From positions 16,368,001 through 16,432,000 of the forward strand of contig NC_039478.1 in NCBI RefSeq assembly GCF_003590095.1: a stretch of DNA of 64,000 bases, read 5' to 3'. Below, piece by piece: positions 26,525-39,400 of the stretch (position 1 is the stretch's first letter; every line of letters starts with the position of its first letter). The notes under the pieces were generated by a model. That model worked only from the letters and a program-made list of their open reading frames with translations. It was not told the DNA's origin and searched no databases. The position numbers were made by a program, and so were the translations under genes. Origin of the DNA: Trichoplusia ni. Lineage: Eukaryota > Arthropoda > Insecta > Lepidoptera > Noctuidae.

Positions 26525-26700
26525 TGTTTAATTGATATAAATTGCTAATTAACGAGGCATTGAGGTAAATTAAATTACTGAATCGTGTCAGATGGTGCCG
26601 GGGTAATTGAGTGGCCCCTTAATTAATCACGGCCTGCATTGCACATGAGATTGAGCCGCATTGAGTGTGCAATTGCATTCTGCGATCAACGAAATTACAT
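26525..26700. promoter_or_regulatory. Candidate conserved non-coding / enhancer element
   Basis: The base composition differs sharply from the flanks. The segment is rich in homeodomain-type sites (TTAATTAATCA, AATTAACGAG, GGTAATTGAG) and has GC-balanced spacers such as GTGCCGGGGTAATTGAG and ATTGAGCCGCATTGAGTG. It has no open frame and no repeat signature. Its position about 2 kb upstream of the axotactin-like start suggests an enhancer, but that is inference. Confidence 0.3.
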
Positions 26701-27412
26701 TATATGTTACTTAATGGGAATTGAGAATGTGATTTTATTTTCAAAAGGCTTTTAGTCGTTTTTCACGATTTAATTGCAGTTTGAGGATTCCTGACTTCAA
26801 TTGTAAAATTTGGGGCAAGAACTTGGGACTACATGCTCAGGGTCTTGTACTACCAAAAATTGCATAAAATCAAGGTTTTTTTTATTTGTTGCCAAGGCCA
26901 CTTTGCGCTGTCTACGCTTACAGATGGCAAAGTATGATTACATACGTGTTAGCCATGCGGGAATGAACCTCTTGACCTTTTGCACAGACTGTCCATTTAT
27001 TTAATGGTAAGATATTTAAAGTTGCAGTTGGATGAAAGCATTTTCTATAAAATACATTTCAACAGTTTTGGCCAAATGTGTTGAAATGTGGCCAAATGTG
27101 GTATAAAATCTTAAAAATAAAAATACGCAAAACATTTAAATAAATAAATGATATAAAATCCTAAATATACTTACCTACTTACCGATTTTCAAACAAAATC
27201 TATACCTTAAAAAAAAAACATGCTCGTAACACCATGAGAATTCAAACCGCTTATTGAGTCTCTCCGCTAGCATCCTAAGTCCTGCGCCTGGGAACGGCTC
27301 TGACCCACGAGGACAATTTGTTAGTGTTATTATGTGCTGTTAAAGTTTGCGTCAGTAGATACTCCGCGGTCGAAAGGGGGCGCGTTACCGACGTGCTCCT
27401 GGCCACTAACGT

Positions 27413-27422
27413 TATAAAAAAT
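27413..27422 (+). promoter_or_regulatory. Candidate TATA box of the axotactin-like gene
   Basis: TATAAAAAAT follows a GC-richer segment (27,280-27,405) and lies about 30 bases before AGTG-rich sequence that could be a transcription start. It is the best core-promoter candidate between the CpG island at 15 kb and the coding start at 28,805. Confidence 0.4.
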
Positions 27423-27441
27423 AAAGCGTTCTGAATTTGAA

Positions 27442-27574
27442 AAGTGAAGTGCTCTGTGGTTGAAAATATGGAATGCGCGGCAAAATAAGTTTGACAGTTT
27501 TGTTTTTGTAGTGCAGTTTGTGCAAATGGTTATTTTTAATATTATTCCGGCTGTGATTTTTTTCTAATATTAGT
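27442..27574 (+). other. Candidate 5'UTR exon of the axotactin-like gene
   Basis: The sequence after the TATA box has the look of an insect 5'UTR (AAGTGAAGTGCTCTG, TAGTGCAGTTTGTGCAAA). It ends at a consensus donor, TAGT|GTAAGT, at 27,574/27,575. The next acceptor (TTTTTTCAG, ending 28,781) lies just before the start codon, which would give a 1.2 kb intron. Two short upstream open frames start at ATGs near 27,468 and 27,524. The start point is approximate and the exon is a prediction. Confidence 0.4.
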
Positions 27575-27639
27575 GTAAGTTTTTTTTCCAAATACATTTT
27601 AGTTTCCAAGTTCACTAGGAACAAATATGTTTAATTGAA

Positions 27640-28781
27640 AATTACTTGCGAAATTTTCTTCTAAAGCAATACTGTACTATAAATTGGAATATACTTTGTG
27701 CTTGTTAGATACAAGTGACGTTTCACACAAGAATTCCGACTTAGGTACAAGATTTGTCGCTGTAGCTATGCGCTGACACGTCGGCACCTAATCTTGTAAT
27801 CTATTAAGTAATTTCCGAGTCTTTACGAACGATTTCCTTGTGAATGTACTTGAGTTAATACTTTGAAGGACGAGCATAGTACTATTGTTTTTTTCTAACG
27901 TATTTTTAACAAAAAAAAACTCCCCTATTGGAATTTAATTGCCTCAAGATTCTACAAACATTCAAGTCACATTCACAGAGACAAACTCAGAACAAGCGTC
28001 GTTTGACTTCATACGATTTTCTTCGTTTTATCTGCCACTATTTATTTGTACGATGCTTGTCCTTGGAGCATAGATATATTTTTATTGCTAGAGTGTTACA
28101 CAGGCAAAGGATGAAACTCCTGTAGGTACCCATAAATTCAAATCAACATCAAGGTTTATTGAGTCATATTCGCGTGTCATAAAGGCGATTCAAAAAGCTA
28201 TTCTTAAACTCTTACGGAGTTTTACGCGTCCAGATTTTCAGTTACAAAACATTAATCTACTATACCCGACATTTCTCCAATCCCGGACATAAGGCGGTAT
28301 ACACAAGCTATCTCAAAAACCGATGTGTCAAACGGGAGTGTGTTCTCGAGACAAAGTCGGTTACTTGAGCCAATTTAGCCTGACAACTGAATCCAATATA
28401 AATTGACCTCTTATGCTTCGACCAGTTCCTCTATTGTAAATACTTTTCTTAACCTCTCAGGGTATGACAGCTCAACTTATGTTGGCCGTATTTTAGCCAG
28501 CCCACTCTCTAACACTCTGATTCCATATTTCCGCCCAATGCCCTATACAAAATGTTGTGACTCGAGAATAAACTCTATTTTGTTACCGATGAGGTTGAAA
28601 TTAGTTTGATTGTAGATAAATAAAAATCCACTTAAAAATTGTAGATGAAATTTACGTTTTTAATACAATGTCAAACTGATAGAATTACATTTTCGTTCTC
28701 TTGGAGACTGGTAAAATAATATCGATTATGTTTGATCGATAAATGTGAACAAAAAAAGGTTTTCTGTATTATTTTTTTCAG
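27640..28781. other. Probable 5' intron of the axotactin-like gene
   Basis: Non-coding AT-rich DNA ending in the polypyrimidine tract and acceptor ATTATTTTTTTCAG at 28,781. Short open frames here (for example 27,928-28,125) show no domain. Confidence 0.45.
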
Positions 28782-28804
28782 ATAAATGAACTCAATAGCG
28801 CGAA

Positions 28805-31800
28805 ATGGAAAATTCATCTCAAAGAAGAAGTATAAGTACGATCGTATTACTTATTTTATATGGAATAGCTGATGTTCAATGCAGTTTACCGGTTGATTTG
28901 GCATCAGAAGAGAAAGGTTTGTTTAATAAAATAATCTTAGAACAAGAAATTGTATTTGTTAAACGGAATTAAAACAATTATATACTTACATGCAAGCGCT
29001 TTAGTCGTCGAAATAAACTAATTTCTATAATGTTATTTTTTTAATTTACACATCTACAATTAATATCAGCCATGATTAAACGTTTTTATTCAAGTATTTT
29101 TAACTATGATCTCTTAAAGTGACAGGAAAACTTTCTTTTTTCCTAGCCACAGACACAGACTTCCCATCATTTCTGAGTCTGGACATCTTGAAACCGCAAC
29201 TAAAAGGACTAGCAGTCTAACAATAAAAGCTTTTGGCCTTTTGACCTTCAGTATTCGGACAGCACAACCAACCCAAAAATAAATAGACTTAATACGTTTT
29301 TCGCTTTATAACATGTATACACCTTCCAGTACTCCCCCCAACGACTTTACCTCTGACATCACCGGCCTCAAGTGTTACCACAGCCAACCTATCAACTTCA
29401 ACATACGTCACAGCAATACCTCCCATCCCGCCAAGTGACAGGGACAGGTTCCTGACCTTCGCGGAGTCTGGACACCATCAGACCTTCATGTTTGCTAAAG
29501 ATAATACCTTTATACAACTCGATGGGGATATCATACAGAGGTTTCAACTAAGGTAATATTTTTATGGTGAATAATGAATAATATTGCCTAAATTATTTGA
29601 TGCAACTTTTAATTTAAAAGAAAAAGGGCCCAGCCTGAATTAAAAATTATCAGAAATGTATCGAGCGATATCTATTAACGGTGTCGCATTTACTTATTTT
29701 TTACTATTAAATTCATGCATAAAATAATAGATTGTGTTTTAGTTTCCTTATCTAAACTGACGTCATTTATAATTTTAGGTTGTGCCGGGAAATATCATTC
29801 AAATTCAGAACACGCTTGCCACATGGTTTACTTGTGTACCATAATGTAAAAAATCCAGTTTTTAAGATGCAACCTTATGCTCTTTACGTCATCGTTGAAA
29901 AAGGTGAATTAAAAGGTAAGTGCCAACATTTATAATTTATCGGACATTTGTAGACGATTTCTATTCGTAAAGCGATTTATTAATATTTACGAACATGCTT
30001 CTGTCATTAAAATCAATAAGTTTCCATGAAATCATTAGAAATGCATCATTATGTGGTTAATGTTTTCTACATATTGTAGTAGTGTGACTGGTAGCGATTA
30101 ACATTACCTTTCGATAAACAGTTCGATATTTCTTGTCAGTTTTGCAGTTATATCTGCATACAAACATAAATTCAAGATGAAATACTTGTCAAGTAGCAAT
30201 TTCAACAGTTTAACACTTGAAAACATACAAAAAAACTAATATCTACTGGTCATTGAAAAAATACTAGCACTTTGCTTGTGCTTCTTTCTGTCTGTAATAA
30301 TAAACACTTTATTTATATCTTTCATACTTAGAAATACGATGCGGGTTCGATAAATCAATTCAGAGGCGAAAACAATAAAATATATTAATTGAAGTACTGT
30401 CGATCAATCGAGACATTAAATTGATGATATCCCATTGCTAAATCACTAAAGTGCCTACGGACAACAAATTTTTTGCTCGGATAATAGTAAAAAGATTGTT
30501 TCCAATTCTAAATAGACTAGACAAAAATATTCGTGAAATTAAATAACATTAATAAATAACCCTCCTGGCAGTCGGGTAAAAATGAGATCGAATGCAAAAT
30601 ATTGATTTTGTATTCGATAATATTGTATTGAAAATCTTTTCGAACAAAATCAAATCAATAAATTTACTCTTTTTTAGTGTGGCCCTCAAGAAAACGGGAG
30701 GAATCCTTTGGCTTTTTTTGAGACTCAGACTTTTACAGACTACAAATCACCCATGTCTCTTCCTTTGCCCTTTGTGACAATCTTTCTGGCCCAGTACAAG
30801 AATAACATTTTCCTCCTAACTTACTATCTACTACTACCATCAGTTTTACAAAGTAACGGATCATTCTTAAATATATCTACCGACAACTTATTTACTTTTA
30901 TAGATTCCAATCAAACCGTCATCATTTATTATCATTTGCCTGGTAATAATTTCTCGTACCACCGGAGTCGTATCCAGCCTACACTTTTTTCCTCGCGTCA
31001 AGACTTTCCTATTCAAACGTCCATCTATCGTATGTCGTCTGTCTGTCGATCTGTCTATCTCCCTTACAATGTTTTAGCGTTTTGTATTCTCTCTCGGCCA
31101 GTACGTTATGTTTGTTATATTATATTCTACCTAGTTTCTCTGGACTTTCTGTTGTACTCAATATAATAAGTTTTTAAATGTCGGTCTCTAATGGAATGCG
31201 TCGTTAATGTTTTATGTGAGTAGGCCGTTTCGATAACGGTTTCATTCATTAAACTAGCTGAGTTTTCGTGTTTATGAAATAGTAAAATTGTTACTGATAT
31301 GTGTAACTCTTAGATTTTAAGAAACTTGACGACCTCCGTGGTCGAGTGGCGTACGCACTGGTTTCAAGGTGTCGCTAGCTCTGAGGTCCCGGGTTCGATC
31401 CCCGGTCGGGTCAATGTAAAAATTCACATTTCTACATTGTCTCGGGTCTGGGTGTTTGTGGTACCTTCGTTGTATCTGAATTCCATAACACAAGTGCTTT
31501 AGCAACTTACTTTGGGTTCAGAACAATGTATGTGATGTTGTCCGCATTTATTTATTTATTTATTTAAGAAAAGTGCTGCAGGCCCAATTATTTTTTTTCT
31601 GTAATTTGGCATAAATTTGTAACATATTTTTTAAGGCCTTAAGATTTTTTACGTTATAAATCTTGGGCGTATATCTAAACGTTACATTAAAAATACTTCG
31701 TTTTATCATGAACATTTAAAAGGAACTCTTCCTCGTCTGAATGTTATTTCAATTATAGTTGTTCACGTCTTCGGCAAACACCTAACATCCGTGACAGTTG

Positions 31801-33461
31801 GTCGAGCATTGAACAGAGATCAGTGGCACAGTGTGGTTGTCACCATCGATGTTCATGGCGCCAGACTAATTGCTAAAGTCGATCAACTGAAAGAAGAAGT
31901 CTACTTAAAGGTAAGCCTGAATAGACAAAATTGGGAATTGATATTCAAAACTCACATCTGAATATTAGGCAAGAATTTATTTGGCATTAATTCGCCTTTA
32001 GATCGCGGGCTATGGTAAAAATGGCTGGAGACACTAACTACAAGATAATTCTCTATAGCAGTTATCAAGTCAAGCGATAAAACACTAGCAAGAACTCTAT
32101 TCATCAAATCATCAACTGGATTAACTACATCTTAGTTGGTCACCAACATTAATTAAAACCAAAGCTCACAGTCCACAGTTATTTGTATCAAACTAGGGTT
32201 AGCCAAAACGACTGATGAATTAGTTGAAAAAAAAAACAAATTTACACGGATGAACAACCCACTCAAATTCCTCTATCTTGATATTCATGAATGGGACATC
32301 AGAAAACTAACAAAGAACAATGACAATAGCATAAACTTTGTAGTGTTGCGTAAATTGCTAGATTCAAATGAAGGAAGCGAGTCACGGCGTGAGTTAGCGA
32401 CCTGCCGCAATGTATGTGTCATGCTTTAAACCTAATTGGATTATGACCAACAGTTGACCATTCAGAAAACCGGTGAACAAAGGATGACCCCTAAAATAAT
32501 CTTTAGATTCTATTGTAAAAAAAACAGTAGTTTTATGTCTCTGAATTCAATGTTTGTGAAAACCCTCTTTTTTATTGCCCTGTTTAATTTTTTTTGTGTC
32601 TTTTTAAGAAACAAAAAAGTGAAACAACATATCAGAATGTACCTCCATAGTATACATAAGAAATCAAATAAGAGAAAACTATCTGCAATCAAGCTCCGCT
32701 ACAGACGGTTATGTAAACGATCTCTTCCATTCAATGTCCCCATAAAATTACATTGCCGTACATTCATTCGTAGTTCCTCGATGCCTTTACAATTTAAACC
32801 TATTACTACATTTTTCTCTTTAAGATTTGCTTTAAATGTAACGAAAAAATTGATATCAGGATTGTGATTATTTTCAATTCTAAATTTCTTTGTTTCCAGG
32901 GTCTCAGTTTCGATACTAATTACGGTATCACTGATAACTTAACGTCCGTCATTCTTATTGGAGGTGAGTTAAATTTTTATCGTTTTTCAATAATTATTTA
33001 ATTTAATTCAATGCTATAAATTTGTCTCATGGCAAAAAAATCTAACTTGAAAAAAAAAACACTTATATCAATTTAATGGTTGAAAATACTTGAAGAAATG
33101 TCAATCAGTGGCAAAGATAAACCATCTCACAGTTCGAATAAGACGTTTCCAATCACAAAATCTACTTCTTCCATAGGTCTAAGTTCCGAAGAAAAACTGC
33201 ACGGTGTAAAATACATCATAGAATCTTTCGTCGGATGCATCAGTGATATGGTCCTTAGTTCCGGGAAGGCTGCTTCAGATTTACTACCGATAGTGCCTCT
33301 CATAGCGACCAAACATGAGAATGTTAAAGAAGGCTGTATAGATAAGTGCAGGACCATGGAGAACCTTTGCTTCGAAGGGTCCCGATGCATTAATGAGTAT
33401 AATGGATACCGCTGTGATTGTTTTGGGACTTTGTATGAAGAGCATCTTTGTGATGTTTTCA
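28805..33461 (+). CDS. axo: Axotactin-like exons 1-6: signal peptide, LamG1, EGF1
   Basis: Exon 1 (to 28,916) starts at an ATG preceded by a splice acceptor, with no in-frame ATG upstream. It encodes a typical signal peptide with the hydrophobic core STIVLLILYGIADVQC. Exon 2 opens with a Pro/Thr/Ser-rich linker (about residues 38-75), then enters LamG1 (about 85-265), with the hallmark RFQLRLCREISFKFRTR strand, WHSV and the closing FVGCISDM. EGF1 (about 287-322) has six cysteines, in CIDKC...CRCDCF-like spacing. Exon 5 is only 64 nt. Introns of 1.8 kb (with a SINE) and 1.0 kb interrupt LamG1. Confidence 0.82.
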
Positions 33462-36400
33462 GTAAGTATTTTTTTACTTACTTTCAATGTTTTCGTTTTT
33501 TTTTTCAGTTTCTGGTTTCAAGTCCATTACTTAAGCTATCATCCAAATCCAATATATTATGAAGCCATTTTATAAGAATTTTTGCCGTTACAGTGCTCCT
33601 ATTAATCACAAATATTATTTCGCCATTTAAAAGTAAATACTATTAATCCTCACTTCGTGTTTTACGAATAAAACTATAAATCATTTCAATTTCCTCTCAC
33701 CGTTTGCTTTTAAAAATGCATGACCCGAATAGATTGTAATCAATTACATCTTAACTGCCCTCTTAAATAATTTAGGTTTATTACTACACTTGAGCAGATT
33801 ATTCGCCATATACATCGCTTATATAAATCCAAGAAAAATAATTAAAATGTTATGTAAGCTCCTTGCATTAAGCTCTCAGTTACCAAGTCTAGTCAAATGT
33901 ATTTCATTTATGTTAGCCATTTAGCTGAATCAATTTAGCTGATCAATAATTGCTAGGTATCCAACAACATTCTAAATGTTATGTTAATAGAGCAAAACAG
34001 GAAAGAAATTTGATGCAGTTATTTGATTGCTTAGTCCCTCATAGCATTAAATCAATTCCTACAATGTTGAAGCTCTATTTGATTTGATTTCATGTTTTGC
34101 ATGATTTCAATTTGATTTCTGAGGGTCTACCACCACGTCTAAAAGTAAAATAAATGTGGTTGTGAAAGCGTGAAAGCGCTATACACGGCGTAAAGTGGCA
34201 TCTCTCTTCAAATGCAAAGGATTCTTTCTATACTCGTCTTCTAGAGGAAATTGGGATGGCTATACAGACAGCCTCTCAAACCACCCGACGCAAAAGAAGC
34301 CGACTTGTAGCCTACGTCTGGAAATGGGAGCTCATCACTATCACCAGTGTATTCCTGTTCCACTTTTCTGTCCACGGCTGGTCGGTTTTGGCAAAGGAAT
34401 TTAGCATCCCGCTCTCTTTACAAATGTTGCAGAAATTACAATTGTAAAAAGTCCATAGACGATCCGATCCGGTCTTTCATTTGTATCACATAGTAAGATT
34501 CGTTAACAAGCTTACAACATTGTTTAGTTTCGATGTCGCGATTTTTAGAAACTACAATTATTATTATCCTCATTATAATAATCTAGCCATATTGACGCAA
34601 CAAGGCTACATATCAAGTGTTTAATGCTAGACTCAGCAAAACTCGTTTGCGAAAACTTGTTTGATGTAAGTAAAGTATTTGAACTTTGACCAAATCGGCC
34701 TTTCAAATGTTCGCGCATCAGATCAATGTAATTGGGAGCCATCTCGTTACTTCATTGGTATTTAGCTATATTACCTGTTTTTAGATTGCCTAGACTTCAA
34801 CTTGTACTACGTTTCACACACCCAATACGAGACACCGTTTGAGTTGTAGTACATTGCGTTTTCGTGCGACAATGAAGTCTTAAGCGACTGACTATTGACG
34901 GCAATGAAGTAGAAAATCATGATATGTCTCACAACGTCTAAATCAGTTGTATTTCTGGTTTGCAATGTATGCATGTTGTTAGAAAATCTCTTTTGCTATA
35001 TGTTGTTGACTGGTTAGATGAAGATATACTTGTAAAAACTTGGTGTTTTGAATATTACTATGTTGCAGTATTTTTTCGCATGCCCAATTAAATGAAAAAC
35101 ATTCTGAGCTGTTGGCTTTGATAAACTCTTGCATAGAAAACTTTCTATTAATGCTAAATGTATCGCATAGGCATTTTATACGAACATGTCAAAGACATGC
35201 TTACGTAAATATTAAATCCTGTTTGGTTTTGCAAAAATGTAGAAATGATTATTTCAATTAAAAAATTTGCTATCCCGCCAATAGACACTTTAGTTAAATA
35301 AAAGCAATACTCTTAAAATATGACTCACGAGACAGAAAAACGGTTAACTATTTAACTTTCTTCATCTAGTATTTACTTTATCCATTGCAAGACATCAAAA
35401 CGTGACATTTACTACATTAAATTTCGCACATAATATATCATAACTATGATTGAACGTGACTAAGTCTATTACAACTGCCGTCAATCTTGATGTAACTTCG
35501 ACAATAGAAGATAACAAGGTTATTGGCAATAGTCACAAGCTGTGATACTACTGTAATACTGAATCTTCTAGTCTGACTGCAGTATAGAAAAGTTTAAATG
35601 CCCAGTTTAATACTTCCTCTTTAAATAAAACCTCTTCTATTTGAAATCGGTATTATGGAGCCTACCATCAGCTCTTAAAGTAATATCATTTATTCTGAAA
35701 GTAGGATATATGGTTTAATTTCATTTCAGTAAGGGTAAAGTGTCGCGGTTTCGATCCCCGCGTAGGACAAGCTTTTGAGCGATCTACGAATGCTTGTTCT
35801 AAGTCTGAATGTCTCTGTGCACGTAACTTTTGTGAACCCTGCGACACAAGCATTAAATGCCTTAGTGAGGGAGTAATTTATTATTAGTTTATTTTTGACT
35901 TTGAAAAGTGCTACGTAAAAACTTCAATGACATTGTCATTGTAGAGTCATTGGAGAATGCTCCGTGCAATTCGCTGTCACACTTACACAACTGCAAAGCT
36001 CTGCAAAAGTCTTATTTTAAAAGGTTCCCCTGCTATACTAAGATGTGAAATTATTCTGTTTATACGTTCTATACTTGAGAGCATTTATTTATATAGGTAT
36101 AGCATTTTATATCGCTGTTTTATAAGGTTAATTATTACACCTATTAAAATTATATTCCATTTATGGATCATAAAATAAAAATTACATCATACATCGATGA
36201 CTGAAAGGACCAAATACACGTCATCACACGTTCATAAGAAATAATATTTTCCTTATAATTTGATACTAAGAAAATCTTGTTCAGAAGATATTTAAGTCGA
36301 ACTGAACTACAATTTTCACTTCAAAAATAGTTTTACATTGTTCGGTGTACATCCATTTTTAACTTGTTTTCTGCTTCCATTTTTTAATTTCTCTCCGGAT

Positions 36401-39400
36401 CCCGTAGACAAGACAAATTCCCGGAACGCTAAAAAAATCACTCAAAACTGAACTGACAGGTCAAAGTTAAGTGACTTGACAAAAAGTATGTATTATATCA
36501 TACTTTTCATTCCAGTACTTAATCAAGTTTACTATTCTAATACCATGTATCAGTGTCTACCCTTTGTGTTTGTCATCACTGTCTATCACTACTCTTTTTA
36601 TTCCTTTCAATCGCGCCTTATGACGGGTTTATTTTTAAACGCCGCTAAACAATAACACTTACTAACTCCTCCTTACACCAAGACCAGAACAACAAAAAGG
36701 CAAAAAAATATAAACAGAGATTTCTTAAAGCTTTAAATTCAATTCTACAAATCATTTCTTTCTGTAAATTTTCTGCTTAAAGAAATTGTTAAAATAAATA
36801 AACAATTGAAACATATCATTATAATGTTACGTTACAGCGGCGACGGTATTGACTCTGCGCGGCTCAAGTTACGTGTCATATCGAGTTTATGACTGGAAGG
36901 ACCGAGTGCACTCCACAAGTACGCGGGTCAGCATGCACTTTAAGGTAATGTGGTGTTATTGGATTCGTATTGTTTGTAGTTAAGGCTGGACATGAAGTAC
37001 TTAGTATAGTTTAGAGGATAGTGTATTCAGTTTTTGTTCTTCAGACTTCAGTAGAATCGAATTATGAAAGTGTGGCGTGGTTCCGAAAAGAGAAAAAAAA
37101 TGGATCAATTTTAAAAATGTTTTCTACACTTAATAAGTTAAGGATTTGGACTCTTAAGGCTACTTTCTTAGGATTCGCAATAATCCTAAGTTGATAGGTT
37201 ACCATCTGTGTAGGTACGTCTGCAAAGTAATGTAATGATGAAAAGCAATTTTCTTCAATACAATATTCGTCTCTGCAAAAATAAAAAAACTGCTTTTTCT
37301 TCATTATCATATCTACACTTTGATTCAGTTATAACCTTCAGATTTTTTAATATACTAAAGACTTTAGACTAGATGAACTAGAACTAGTAGAACTATCTAG
37401 AAGATTAGACTAGTTACAATTTTCAGTTTTAACATTATCTAGCCCTTCTGATGGTCGAAAAAACTCGTAATGGGTTCTCATTACTAACTTTTCGAGTTTC
37501 CGAGTCCTTTTAGTCCGAGCTCTAATTTTAGTCCATATATCTCAGAACTAAAACTCACATTCTATATAATATCAACAATACAGTATTGATATCGTCGGTG
37601 ACAGGCGGTTGACCTCCGTACTCCAGTTAGGGGGAATACCGTTAATTGTTTACAAGGTTAGACGGACAGACCGTATTTATGTTTACACTGATTTTAGTGC
37701 TAACAAACAGGGTCATTTTAATAAAATATTTGAATTATTACCTGCATATGTATGTTCGTACAAATGTTATAACGTTAATGTTATGTTTTCACAATAACAC
37801 CGAGACACAGAATAAATGATCGTGCTCATCACACAAATATTTGTCTTGCTTGGAAATCGAGCCCACGACCATGACCATGGTTTCTGGCATACAGGAGGTC
37901 GTGGTTTAGGGTCTCTAACCGCTAGGCCAACAGGACAGACAAAAATTCTTAGACTTTGACAAATTTGGGAGAAGATTGATAAGTCAGAGTTTCGACATAA
38001 CTTATATGAAAACATTAAATTTGTGTTATAAAAAAACAATGAAGAGCGATTCTCAAGGTCTCCCTGCAAATAGTCTGAAAGAAAATAAAGATGCGAAAAT
38101 CGGATAATAAAAGCAGACGGATGGAAACATAGTGAAGCCTTAAAAAAGGTCAAATCTTTACCTTTCAGTAGTACCTAATCAAGATAGAAACTCTGTTTTA
38201 TTTATGTCTAATAGCTTTTACATAGATTAGTAATATCTGTATTTGTTAATTTAGTAATAGCCTGTAATCTACTTGACCTAATTTCAAGTCATCACAATCG
38301 TAGCACACGGTAATCAGCATAAATCGATTTATTAATTATTTTTATGTCGCTTAATAGTTCAGGTTTAGCTTAATCACCCTATATACAAAATTTATTGATA
38401 ACAACCTAATAGGCACATAATATCAAAGACATTAATTTTTAAACGAGAGAATAAAATACTTTAAAAATCAAATTATAAAATTAAATGTATTCTAATTCCT
38501 TTAAGTGGATACTAAAACTACAATTTTATTTTAATCAATTGGAGCGAACCGACTTTCACTCAAGCAACATAATATATGAGTAATGACGTCACAGTTTCGC
38601 AATCAACAGAGCAATATTCTTAATGGACATTATTTACTGTTTTCATTGAGATTATTACGAATACTAAAGTGCATTGTAAAAATCCGTTAAATATGTAAAC
38701 TTGCGGTAAAATTCTGTTAATGTGACGGCTATGACTTTTTAATACTTACATGCAAAGGTTCTTAAGAGTAATTTAATTGGTTTTGTCAACTCAATTGTGA
38801 AATGCTTTTTATTTATTGACCAACTTCAAAAGCGATGGGGTTCTTAATTGAATGATCTTCCACTAGCCCACCAAATGCTCCTAAAGTAACCCTTACAAAT
38901 GTGGAAGCTAGACAGGGCATTGCAGAGTAGAGGTGCGTCTTATTCAAGCTTACACTTTGATGAAAGGTCCCTGTTTTATGTCTGGTCGTTTGGGATATAT
39001 GATCGCTTGGGTAAGAATATGTTTGATATGAGCTTCAACCCCAACGCAAGTACCTACCAATGTGACTTTTTCATTTTAGGCCGCCTTTTAAGAGGAAGAC
39101 ATCCTGGGGAAACCTGGATTCCAAATATTGAAATCCGAAATCACATCCGGCGTGTGTCGATAAATGCTCAAACCTTCCCTTCATAGCAAGCGCCCAGTTT
39201 CTAGCAATGGGGCATTTACATATCCATACTTATTATAGAATATTCTATTATTTATATTATAACACCTATAGTTATAAAACTATACCTATACCTGCCTACC
39301 CTTTAATATAAAAGCCAGATTAATAAAAGGTCAAGGATTTTCAGAAATACTTTGTATAAATAACATCGGAACAATGTAAATTAACGACTGCACTGACCTT

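Larger units (their letters stand above)
33462..36837. other. Intron 6 of the axotactin-like gene
   Basis: 3.4 kb, non-coding. It holds a copy of the unnamed short repeat family (34,119-34,215) and a family B SINE fragment (35,741-35,885). The open frames near 34,195-34,447 begin inside the repeat copy. Confidence 0.75.

Noticed and set aside
30708..31166. Plus-strand open frame of 152 codons in intron 3
   Set aside because: Leu/Tyr/Phe/Ser-rich pyrimidine-driven sequence, inside an intron of the main gene and without homology I recognise.
31325..31415. Possible tRNA gene
   Set aside because: The tRNA-like head is part of a SINE with a body and (ATTT)n tail.
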